A stretch of DNA of 7,523 nucleotides. It comes from GCA-2717185 sp047517345 (GTDB lineage: Bacteria; Pseudomonadota; Alphaproteobacteria; UBA8366; GCA-2717185). How positions within the stretch are numbered: the stretch's first letter is position 1; every line of letters starts with the position of its first letter. The stretch lies in NCBI GenBank assembly GCA_047517345.1, contig JAKZTB010000401.1, positions 1 to 7,523 of the forward strand, given 5' to 3'. Below the pieces are notes generated by a model, which made no database searches, had not been told where the DNA came from, and saw nothing but the letters and a program-made list of their open reading frames with translations. This document shows, piece after piece, positions 1 to 6,854 of this stretch. The position numbers were made by a program, and so were the translations under genes.

Positions 1-174
1 CACAAGCAGGGTGACGCCATCAACCCCATCCTCGCCGCCGCCGGCTACAACTTCCGTCTCATCCTCAAATGGATCAGGCTTCTTTGCGCCTTCATCTGGA
101 GATCATGCCTGACAATCCAAGCTCCGATGATAGTTCAATGGAGCTGCAATTCCGTATTCTTCACGACCGACTGA
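1..174 (+). CDS. IS5-like transposase, C-terminal fragment (left edge cut)
   Basis: Frame 1 is open from the window edge to a TGA at 172-174 and encodes the last 57 residues of a protein. It begins HKQGDAINPILAAAGYNFR and continues into a hydrophobic, Trp- and Leu-rich stretch (LILKWIRLLCAFIW). The block G-D-A-x-N-x-x-L-A-A-x-G-Y-N-F-R is, from memory, typical of the C-terminus of IS5-group DDE transposases. The DDE catalytic residues would lie upstream, outside the window. The tail after about residue 34 fits family members less clearly, so decay or a frameshift in this end is possible, although the final NSVFFTTD resembles some family ends. The right terminal repeat of the element should lie near 150-190, but I cannot place it without the left end. 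The stop is only 7 bp from the stop of the convergent pump gene. Confidence 0.65.
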   Translation, partial: HKQGDAINPILAAAGYNFRLILKWIRLLCAFIWRSCLTIQAPMIVQWSCNSVFFTTD

Positions 175-180
175 AAATAA
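1..180 (+). mobile_element. Right end of an IS5-type insertion sequence (partial, boundary uncertain)
   Basis: This is inferred from the transposase C-terminus that fills the left edge. Only one end of the element is present, so the terminal inverted repeat and target duplication cannot be checked. The element's end must lie very close to, or inside, the last codons of the RND pump gene, whose stop is at 182-184. The pump's final residues may therefore be shaped by the insertion. Confidence 0.45.
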
Positions 181-181
181 T

Positions 182-3100
182 TCAATCCGATTGATGCGGC
201 GAAGGTTCGGCTTCCCAGTCCGGTACGGGCCGCTTCCGGTTGCCGGATGATTCCAAGGTGCCCACGAACAGGGCGAGAAGCGGCGGGACGATCGCCAGGG
301 TCAGGATCGCGGAAAGCGACAGGCCGCCGATCACGACGGACCCCAATCCGCGATAGAGTTCCGATCCGGCGCCGGGGAAAAGCACCAACGGCAACATCCC
401 GCCCACGCTGGTCAGAGTCGACATGAAGATCGGCCGAATCCGGTTGCGCGTCGCTTCGACGACGGCGTCGGTGTGTGCGAACCCTTCGATGCGGATATGG
501 TGCAAGGTTTGATGAACCAGCAGGATCGCATTGTTGACGACGATGCCGATCAAGATGACGAAACCGAGCAGCGTCAGCATATCGAGCTGCTGAAACTGGT
601 AGAGATTTAGAATCTCGAGGCCGATAACGCCGCCCGCCGCGGCAACGGGTACCGACAGAACGATGATCAGCGGATAGAAGAAACTCTCGAACAGAACGGC
701 CATAACCAGGAAGACGATGGAGAAAGCCAGGATAAGGTCGAGCCGGAGTTCACGCGCGGTCGCGGTGAGCGCGTCGGCGGTTCCGCCGAGCCGCATGCGG
801 ACGCCTTCCGGCAGGCCCTCGTTCACCATTTTTTCGATCACTTCGGTGCGGATCAGGTTCAAGGCCGTTTCGAGCGGCATATGCGGCGGCGGGCGAATCA
901 GCAGCGCCACGGCCCTGTTACCGTCCTCATGCATGATTTGCGTCGGGCCGGCGATCAGTTGGATTGCGGCCAACGACGACACGGGAACCGTCACTCCCTC
1001 ACCTGTCGTCACGGGGAGGCTGCCAATATCCTGAGTCTCACCCGAAACCGGTTTGCGTCCGGCGAGGACGAGGTCCATGAAACGGCCGTCGACCAGCACC
1101 TCATCGATCCTGATGCCGTCATTGAAGGCGTCCACCGTGAGGCCCAACTCGCGAGCGCTGATACCGGCATCCGCAATCCGTGTCGCATCGGGTGCGATTC
1201 GGATTTCGGGCGATCCGAATTCGAGCCTCGGCGTCGCGCTCACCTGTGCGCCGTCTTTGCGCGGCAGCACCAAGCGGACGCGGTCGAGCGCTCGGTTGAC
1301 GACGTCGAAGATCGTTTCCAGCGCACCGCCATTCACGGTGAGACGAATCGTTCTGGTACCGCCATCGACCCGGAAGATCGCCGGACGGTAGGCGGTGGTA
1401 CTGACTCCGGGATGGCCGCGCGTCGCATCCCGGATCAAAGGGATCAACTCCTTGGCGCGGACAGAATGGGCGCCGCGCGAGACAATGATGATGTTGTCCG
1501 GGCGGATGATGAAGGTGAAGTATTTGGTCGTCAGCGGGCTGGTCTCGCCCGCAACCGGTTTCCGGCGGGATTCCAGGTAGGGCAACAGTTTGCGCTCGAA
1601 TTGCAAAGCCAATTCGTTTGTCGTTTCAAGATTGTAGCCCGGTGGCGCTTTCGCTCTTCCGATAACGAGATTGCGGTCGCCTTCCGGCAGATATTCGAGC
1701 GGCGGCATCAAGGCCCAAACGGTGAGCCCCGCGCCCGTGACAATGAAGGCGATCAAACCCAGCGCCCGTTTTCGGCTGCGGACAATGAATTGCGTAAACG
1801 CCACGGTGGCGGTCACGAAGGATCCTGAGAACCTGTCGATAACGGGGATTCGTATCGCGGTCGGGGGGCCTGCGCCGCTCAGTATCCGGTTCGCGAGAGC
1901 CGGGATCACCGTTATCGAAACGAACAGGGACATGGCGACAGCGACGGTAATCGCGACGGCGATGTCTCGAAAAATCTGACCGATATCCAATTCGGTGAAC
2001 AGGATTGGGATGAAAACGAGAATCGTCGTCAACGAGGACACCAAGATCGCCCCCCAGACCTGTTTTGCGCCCAGCAACGCCGCACGGGGTGCCGAGTGTC
2101 CCTGTTGGCGCAGGCGATAGATATTTTCGAGCACGATGATCGCCGCATCCACCACCATGCCGACGGCAAAAGCGATCCCGGCCAGCGACACGACGTTGAT
2201 CGTTTGTCCGAACGCCGCCATGGCGGCGAACGAGGCGATGACCGATGTGGGTATCGCCAAGGCGACGATGAGGGTCGCGCGGGCAGACCGCAGGAACAAC
2301 AGCAGGATGATCACGGCGACGGCCCCGCCGACCCAAATGTTTTTTAAGACCAGGTCGATCGCCGATTCGATGTAGAGCGTCTCGTCGTACATCTGTTCGA
2401 GCACCAGACCCTGTTCCTGGATCGGGCCGGCCTTCAACTCTTCCAAGGCCTGCTTGACGTCGGCCATGGTGCGGATGACGTTGACGCCGACCTTGTTGCG
2501 CACCCCGAAATTGATGATCCGGCGACCGTTCATGCGGGCGCGCGAATCGCGCTTGCGATATTGGAAACCGACATCGGCGATGTCCGCGACGGTGACGCGC
2601 GCGATTCGCCCCGTCGCCGCATCGTGCGTACTGCGCAGCATGACTTTTTTGACATTTTCCGGCGTCGAGAGACGCCAATCGGTGCGCACGACGTACCGGC
2701 GCTTTCCTTCCGAGATGTCGCCCGACGTATTGGCGACGTGCGCCGCCCGTAACCGGGCCAGGACGGAGGGGACGGTCAACCCGTAGCGCGCCATCTTTCC
2801 GGGATCGAACGAAATGCGCAGTTCGCGTTGCCGCCCACCGCGCAGGGACACGGATTCGACCCCCGCGATACGCTCCAACCGCTCGCGCACCACGTCGTTT
2901 GCGAAATCGCCATATTCCTCGATTGGCTTTTCGTTACCGTCTTGCGGCCACATATAGATCCAGGCGATCCGGTTGCCGCGCGGGTCGGCGGACCGATAGG
3001 TCGGCGCGTCCGCTTCTTCCGGATAGCCGGTGACCCGATCCAGCCGATTGGCGACCAGCAACAGCGCCTTGTCCATATTGTGGCCGACCGGAAAACGAAG

Positions 3101-3376
3101 CCGGATGCGCCCCATCCCGGGCAGCGAGTGGCTGACGATGCTCTTCAGCCCCGGCAGGCCGCGTAGCGCGTCTTCTTGCTTATTGACGATCTCGCGCTCG
3201 ATCTCTTCCGGCGCCGCGCCGCGCCAGACTGTTCGGAGATGGATCGTCGGCTGCGCGATACTGGGCGAAAGCTGGATCGGGATTGTCGTGAGCGCGAGAC
3301 CGCCGAACAACACCACGAGGATCACGGCGGCGAGTATCGCGATTGGCCGATTGATCGAATAGCGGATCAAATCCAT
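182..3376 (-). CDS. RND-family efflux pump inner-membrane transporter (AcrB/HAE1-like)
   Basis: A 1064-residue protein, the usual length for RND pumps (about 1,020-1,070), expected to export small molecules across the envelope using the proton gradient. Visible order: N-terminal helix (about 10-32, after MDLIRYSINRP), periplasmic porter part 1 (about 35-335), TM2-TM6 (about 345-500), a hydrophobic segment near 537-557 taken as TM7, porter part 2 (about 560-875), and TM8-TM12 (about 877-1038), ending in a short charged tail. TM4 carries GMVVDAAIIVLENIYR, with D410 matching AcrB D407 but A411 replacing D408. TM10 carries GIVVNNAILLV, with N948 where AcrB has K940. R979 and S986 match AcrB R971 and T978. 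The start gives the classic RND N-terminus, but no clear Shine-Dalgarno precedes it. No membrane-fusion adaptor or outer-membrane channel gene is adjacent: upstream is a divergent oxidoreductase and downstream is the transposase end. Substrate unknown. Confidence 0.95.
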   Translation of the reverse strand: MDLIRYSINRPIAILAAVILVVLFGGLALTTIPIQLSPSIAQPTIHLRTVWRGAAPEEIEREIVNKQEDALRGLPGLKSIVSHSLPGMGRIRLRFPVGHNMDKALLLVANRLDRVTGYPEEADAPTYRSADPRGNRIAWIYMWPQDGNEKPIEEYGDFANDVVRERLERIAGVESVSLRGGRQRELRISFDPGKMARYGLTVPSVLARLRAAHVANTSGDISEGKRRYVVRTDWRLSTPENVKKVMLRSTHDAATGRIARVTVADIADVGFQYRKRDSRARMNGRRIINFGVRNKVGVNVIRTMADVKQALEELKAGPIQEQGLVLEQMYDETLYIESAIDLVLKNIWVGGAVAVIILLLFLRSARATLIVALAIPTSVIASFAAMAAFGQTINVVSLAGIAFAVGMVVDAAIIVLENIYRLRQQGHSAPRAALLGAKQVWGAILVSSLTTILVFIPILFTELDIGQIFRDIAVAITVAVAMSLFVSITVIPALANRILSGAGPPTAIRIPVIDRFSGSFVTATVAFTQFIVRSRKRALGLIAFIVTGAGLTVWALMPPLEYLPEGDRNLVIGRAKAPPGYNLETTNELALQFERKLLPYLESRRKPVAGETSPLTTKYFTFIIRPDNIIIVSRGAHSVRAKELIPLIRDATRGHPGVSTTAYRPAIFRVDGGTRTIRLTVNGGALETIFDVVNRALDRVRLVLPRKDGAQVSATPRLEFGSPEIRIAPDATRIADAGISARELGLTVDAFNDGIRIDEVLVDGRFMDLVLAGRKPVSGETQDIGSLPVTTGEGVTVPVSSLAAIQLIAGPTQIMHEDGNRAVALLIRPPPHMPLETALNLIRTEVIEKMVNEGLPEGVRMRLGGTADALTATARELRLDLILAFSIVFLVMAVLFESFFYPLIIVLSVPVAAAGGVIGLEILNLYQFQQLDMLTLLGFVILIGIVVNNAILLVHQTLHHIRIEGFAHTDAVVEATRNRIRPIFMSTLTSVGGMLPLVLFPGAGSELYRGLGSVVIGGLSLSAILTLAIVPPLLALFVGTLESSGNRKRPVPDWEAEPSPHQSD

Positions 3377-3479
3377 GGCTTAATTCTACAGCAGCCCCGG
3401 CCCGGTGTCGCATGGCCTCGCGCATGGCCGGTCTGCTATGTTCGGCCCGAAATCAGGGAAATCGCGGGGAATCGAGACG
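3377..3479. promoter_or_regulatory. Divergent intergenic region with a 9-bp direct repeat
   Basis: These 103 bp separate the start codons of the divergent RND and GMC genes, so they should hold both promoters. A perfect direct repeat CGCATGGCC occurs at 3409-3417 and 3421-3429, 12 bp centre to centre, and could be a regulator site or chance in GC-rich DNA. I see no convincing -35/-10 pair on either strand; TATGTT at 3437-3442 is the best -10-like string on the plus strand but lacks a good -35. No regulator gene lies beside it. Confidence 0.3.
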
Positions 3480-5078
3480 ATGGCGGGAGACGAATTCGAC
3501 TATATCGTTGTGGGGGCGGGTTCGGCAGGCTGCGCGCTTGCCAACCGGCTGTCCGCGAACGCCGGCAACCGCGTGCTGTTGCTGGAAGCGGGCGGCCGAG
3601 ACAGCTACCCGTGGATCCATATCCCGGTCGGCTATTTCAAGACGATGCTGAATCCGAAGATCGATTGGTGTTTTCAGACGGAACCCGATCCCGGTCTGAA
3701 CGGGCGCAGCATTCCCTGGCCGCGCGGCAAGGTTCTGGGCGGCTCCAGTTCAATCAACGGTCTCGTCTATATCCGCGGCCAGAGCCACGACTACGACCAG
3801 TGGCGCCAACTCGGCAATACCGGATGGTCCTGGGACGACGTGTTGCCCTATTTCATGCGCGCCGAAGACCAGCAACGGGGCGCCAGCGAAACCCATGGCG
3901 CCGGCGGTCCGCTGGGCGTTTCTGATATCGGGTTCTCGCGCGGTTTCTCCGACGCTTTCATCGATGCGGCGGAAGAAATCGGTATCCCGCGGACCGACGA
4001 TTTCAACAGCGGCAACCAGGAAGGCGCGGGCTATTTCCAGCTCACCACACGCAAGGGCCGCCGTTGCAGCACGGCGGTCGGCTATCTGCGGCCGATCAAG
4101 GGCCGGGCAAATTTATCCATTACGACGCATGCGCTTGTCCGCCGTATCCTGTTCGAAGGCAAACGGGCCGTGGGGGTCGAGTACGATGTCGCCGGGCAGG
4201 CCCGCGTGGCGTACGCCAAAGGCGAAACCGTCCTGTCGTCGGGCGCGATCGGATCGCCGCAAATTCTACAGCTCTCCGGTGTCGGACCTGGCGCGTTGCT
4301 CGGTGAGTTCGGCATACCGGTTGTGCACGAATCACCCGGTGTCGGGAAAAATCTGCAAGACCATTTGCAGATACGCGCGGTCTACAAGACCAACCAGCCG
4401 TCGCTCAACGACGAGGTCAACAGCCTGTTCCGCAAGGCGCTGATCGGACTCGAATACGCGCTGTTCCGCAAGGGGCCAATGACCCTGGCGGCGGGCCATG
4501 TCGGCATGTTCACCAAGACCCGCCCGGAGCTTGAGACGCCGGACGTGCAATTCCACCTGATCCCGCTCAGCACCGTGGCGCCCGGCGAGGGGCTGCATAA
4601 ATTCTCCGCCTTCACCTCGTCGGTTTGCCAGCTGCGCCCGGAATCGCGCGGCAAGATCGTCATCAAATCGCCGCGCCACACGGACTATCCGGCAATCCAT
4701 CCGAACTACTTGTCGACCGAGATCGACCGGCAGACCATCGTCGCCGGCATGAAACTGTCCCGGAAGATCATGGCGACGCCGGCCATGCAGTCGCTGATCA
4801 CCGACGAATTCTTGCCGGGGACGGACGTGCGGACGGACGAGGAACTGCTTGAACACGCGCGCAACAACGCCGGGACGATCTACCACCCGGTCGGCACCTG
4901 CAAGATGGGCGACGACACGATGGCGGTGGTCGACGAACGCTTGCGGGTGCGCGGGGTCGAAGGGCTCCGGATCGCGGATGCGTCGATCATGCCGACCCTG
5001 ATTTCCGGCAACACCAACGCGCCGTCGATCATGATCGGCGAGAAGGCGTCCGACATGATCTTGGAAGATGCCCCCTAA
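3480..5078 (+). CDS. GMC-family FAD-dependent oxidoreductase (choline/alcohol dehydrogenase-like)
   Basis: A 532-residue flavoprotein of the glucose-methanol-choline family, which oxidises alcohols to aldehydes or beyond with FAD. The Rossmann motif DYIVVGAGSAG (7-17) and LLLEAG (33-38) bind the ADP part of FAD. GMC signature 1 is around 82-100 (RGKVLGGSSSINGLVYIRG) and signature 2 around 254-269 (SGAIGSPQILQLSGVG). The catalytic His is H469 in YHPVGTCKMG, and N511 in ISGNTNAPS is the probable second active-site residue. GLRIADASIMP (495-505) is the usual C-terminal FAD-contact segment. The frame is open upstream to a GTG at 3405, but I chose ATG 3480 because it puts the FAD motif at the normal distance from the start, with GGGGA 9 nt upstream. 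No signal peptide or membrane segment is seen, so it is probably cytoplasmic. The substrate cannot be read from sequence; the gene name betA is not justified. It is followed after 45 bp by the selenoprotein gene, probably in one transcript. Confidence 0.93.
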   Translation: MAGDEFDYIVVGAGSAGCALANRLSANAGNRVLLLEAGGRDSYPWIHIPVGYFKTMLNPKIDWCFQTEPDPGLNGRSIPWPRGKVLGGSSSINGLVYIRGQSHDYDQWRQLGNTGWSWDDVLPYFMRAEDQQRGASETHGAGGPLGVSDIGFSRGFSDAFIDAAEEIGIPRTDDFNSGNQEGAGYFQLTTRKGRRCSTAVGYLRPIKGRANLSITTHALVRRILFEGKRAVGVEYDVAGQARVAYAKGETVLSSGAIGSPQILQLSGVGPGALLGEFGIPVVHESPGVGKNLQDHLQIRAVYKTNQPSLNDEVNSLFRKALIGLEYALFRKGPMTLAAGHVGMFTKTRPELETPDVQFHLIPLSTVAPGEGLHKFSAFTSSVCQLRPESRGKIVIKSPRHTDYPAIHPNYLSTEIDRQTIVAGMKLSRKIMATPAMQSLITDEFLPGTDVRTDEELLEHARNNAGTIYHPVGTCKMGDDTMAVVDERLRVRGVEGLRIADASIMPTLISGNTNAPSIMIGEKASDMILEDAP

Positions 5079-5108
5079 GTAACGTAGGCTAACCTTAACG
5101 AACAATTC

Positions 5109-5116
5109 GAGGAGGA
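5109..5116 (+). promoter_or_regulatory. Strong ribosome binding site of the selenoprotein gene
   Basis: GAGGAGGA lies 7 nt before ATG 5124. It is the best Shine-Dalgarno in the window and decides the start at 5124 over the in-frame ATG at 5133. It lies in the 45-bp gap after the GMC stop codon, so the gene can be well translated from a shared transcript. Confidence 0.85.
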
Positions 5117-5123
5117 ACATAAT

Positions 5124-6854
5124 ATGCATGCCATGGAAGTCTTCGATCCGAGCGGTTCGACGGAAGTCGCGAAACTGCACGCGGCGCGGCTCGATACGCT
5201 GGCCGGCAAAACGGTGGCACTGATCTCCGACGATATGTGGCAGGCGCATCGCATGATGCCGCTGGTGCGCGAAAAGCTGCAGGCGCAATATCCGGATGCG
5301 ACATTCATTCCGGAAACCGAATTTCCGATGGGCTCGCGGGAAATGGACACCGAGGAAGCCGTCGACATGATCGAAGCGCGCGGCGTCGACGCGGTCATTG
5401 TCGGGAACGCCTCCTGAGGCGCCTGCGCGACAGCCTGCGGCCGTGTTGCCGCTCGAATTGAAAGCAGGGGTACTCCTACAGTCATTCTCACCCGCGAGGA
5501 TTTCGTGGGCGTGGTGCGCAATTCCATGTCCGGGCTCGGCTTCGACCAGGACGCGTCCATGGTGGTTTTCCCGATCGATCCGTTCCTGGTCGGCAGCGAC
5601 CTGACGCCGATCGAACAGGCCATCGACAAGTTCAGCGAAGGGCTCACGGATTGGCAGGCGGCGGCGGTCGAAACCGGCGTCACCCATCCGCCGAAACTGC
5701 GCATCGAGGCGAACGGCTACGAAGCGGCGTACGACCAGATGAACCGTACGTTCCTCACCAACACCTGGGGCGACGGGCTGCCGCTCAACCCGCCGACCGA
5801 GGCGCGGGTCGATTGGATCTTGAAGGGCAGCGATCTGCCGTCCGACACGCTGATCGGCAAGGTCATGCCGCGCGGCGGCGTCGCCACGGTGGAAACGCTC
5901 GCGGTGTCGCTGGCGATGGCGGGCGGCCGGCCCGAATATCTGCCGGTGCTGATTGCCGCCACGCGCTGCGTGCTCGATCCGATACTCGAGCATGACAAGT
6001 TCCAGGCGACCTCGGACAGCACGTTTCCGGTAGTGATCGTGAACGGACCGATCGCCGCCGATATTCGGCTCAATTCCGGCTTCGGGCTGCTCGGTCCCGA
6101 CCCGCAGCACCCGGCCGGCGCTTCCATCGGCCGCGCCTTGCGGTTGATCCAGCAGAATGTCGGCGGCGCGTTGCCAGGCGTCGGCACGATGTCGATCTAC
6201 GGTGCGATGCGCACCACCAACGTCGTCATCGCCGAAGACGAAGCAGGATTGCCGCCGGGTTGGAGCACGGTCAGCGCGGATCATGGCGGCATCGCGCGCG
6301 GCGTGAACGCGGTCACGGTCTTTGTCGCCACCGGCGCGACCAACATCGTGCGGCGCGGGGTCGGCAAGGAAACGCCCGACGACGAGGCGCTTGAAAGCCT
6401 GTACCGTATCGCTGGTTATCTGCGCAGTCCGGCCGTGCATTACCATGATGGCCACGCCCGGGGGACGCCGGGCGCGCTGCAGATGCCGCGCGTCGTCGCC
6501 AACCAGCTCGCCGGCCTCGGCTGGACCAAGGAAAAAATCAAGGCGTTCCTGTGGGAGAATTCCAAATTGCCCCACGCGGAAATCGTGCGCACCGGTATGC
6601 GTCAATGGATCGAAACCAACGCCGATCCGGACACCGTTGCTAGCGCCAATGACGCGCTCTGGCCGATCTGCCGCGACCCGTCGCAGATCATCCTCGCCGT
6701 CGCCGGCGGCGCGCATCCGACGCATGATTTCTGGATGCAGGGCAACGCGCCGAGATTGACGAGCGGGACCATCGACCTGCCGGCGGATTGGAACGCCTTG
6801 ATCGCGGAAGCGGAAGTGGATCTCGGCCCGAGCGGCGAGATGTGCCTGATCTAA
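5124..6854 (+). CDS. Selenoprotein, UGSC-family-like, with in-frame UGA (Sec98) and long C-terminal domain
   Basis: Read through the TGA at 5415-5417 as selenocysteine, this is one 576-residue protein ending in TAA. Residues 1-180 look like a small alpha/beta domain: GKTVALISD strand (28-36), helix, GVDAVIVGNAS strand (87-97), then Sec98-Gly-Ala-Cys101 with a further Cys105, a helix, and PTVILTREDF (118-127). I recall this pattern, a Sec-x-x-Cys motif after a hydrophobic strand, from proteins annotated as UGSC family (seleno)proteins. Residues about 190-576 form a second domain with conserved-looking blocks: DTLIGKVMPRGGVATVE (241-257), AGGRPEYLPVLIAA (266-279), FPVVIVNGPI (301-310), ASIGRALRLIQQNVGG (333-348). 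Cys282, Cys516 and Cys574 are its only cysteines. No signal peptide or membrane helix is seen, so it is likely cytoplasmic. A redox role is inferred from Sec/Cys; the reaction is unknown. It needs SelA/B/C/D encoded elsewhere. Alternative: a nonsense-mutated or split gene; GAGGA at 5496-5500, 4 nt before GTG 5505, could weakly start the second half alone. Confidence 0.8.
5415..5417 (+). other. In-frame TGA read as selenocysteine (Sec98)
   Basis: The codon before is TCC (Ser97) and after come GGC GCC TGC, giving S-U-G-A-C. The frame stays open for 436 codons upstream of the switch-free continuation to 5505 and on to the TAA at 6852-6854, with no frameshift needed. The code is not a TGA-sense code, since TGA serves as the stop of the pump and transposase genes here. 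Confidence 0.8.
5437..5452 (+). promoter_or_regulatory. Candidate bacterial SECIS hairpin
   Basis: GCGGC (5437-5441) pairs perfectly with GCCGC (5448-5452) around the 6-nt loop CGTGTT. The loop has G at its second position (5443), and 25 nt lie between the TGA and this G. That fits the bacterial SECIS rule as I know it: a short stem-loop inside the coding region with a G in the first two loop positions, about 16-37 nt after the UGA, recognised by SelB. The lower stem beyond 5 bp is weak (a U-U and C-C mismatch, then C5434-G5455). An alternative longer-range pairing is CCTGC 5434-5438 with GCAGG 5464-5468. Confidence 0.7.

Noticed and set aside
881..1828. A 315-codon plus-strand open frame inside the RND pump gene
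   Set aside because: Antisense shadow of a clear RND protein, with low-complexity Arg/Gly/Asp-rich translation and no recognisable motif.
3405..3479. A longer GMC protein starting at GTG 3405 or ATG 3438
   Set aside because: It would add 14-25 residues before the FAD-binding motif, unlike the family. ATG 3480 places the motif normally.
5124..5417. A stand-alone 97-residue protein
   Set aside because: It ends at a TGA just after a core beta strand and before a Cys-rich motif in the same frame. The continuous open frame and the SECIS-like hairpin make it the N-terminal part of a selenoprotein.
5415..5417. TGA read as Trp in an alternative genetic code
   Set aside because: TGA ends the pump gene at 182-184 and the transposase at 172-174, and the genome is high-GC, unlike TGA-Trp organisms.
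4332..6725. A 797-codon minus-strand open frame antisense to the GMC and selenoprotein genes
   Set aside because: It is very rich in Arg, His, Asp and Gly with no domain pattern, has no ribosome site I can support, and covers two clearly coding plus-strand genes. Long antisense frames are common in high-GC DNA.
5505..6854. A stand-alone 449-residue protein starting at GTG 5505
   Set aside because: The start would fall inside the first alpha/beta domain. GAGGA is only 4 nt upstream of it, and the same frame is open and protein-like back to the TGA. Kept only as an alternative if the Sec reading fails.
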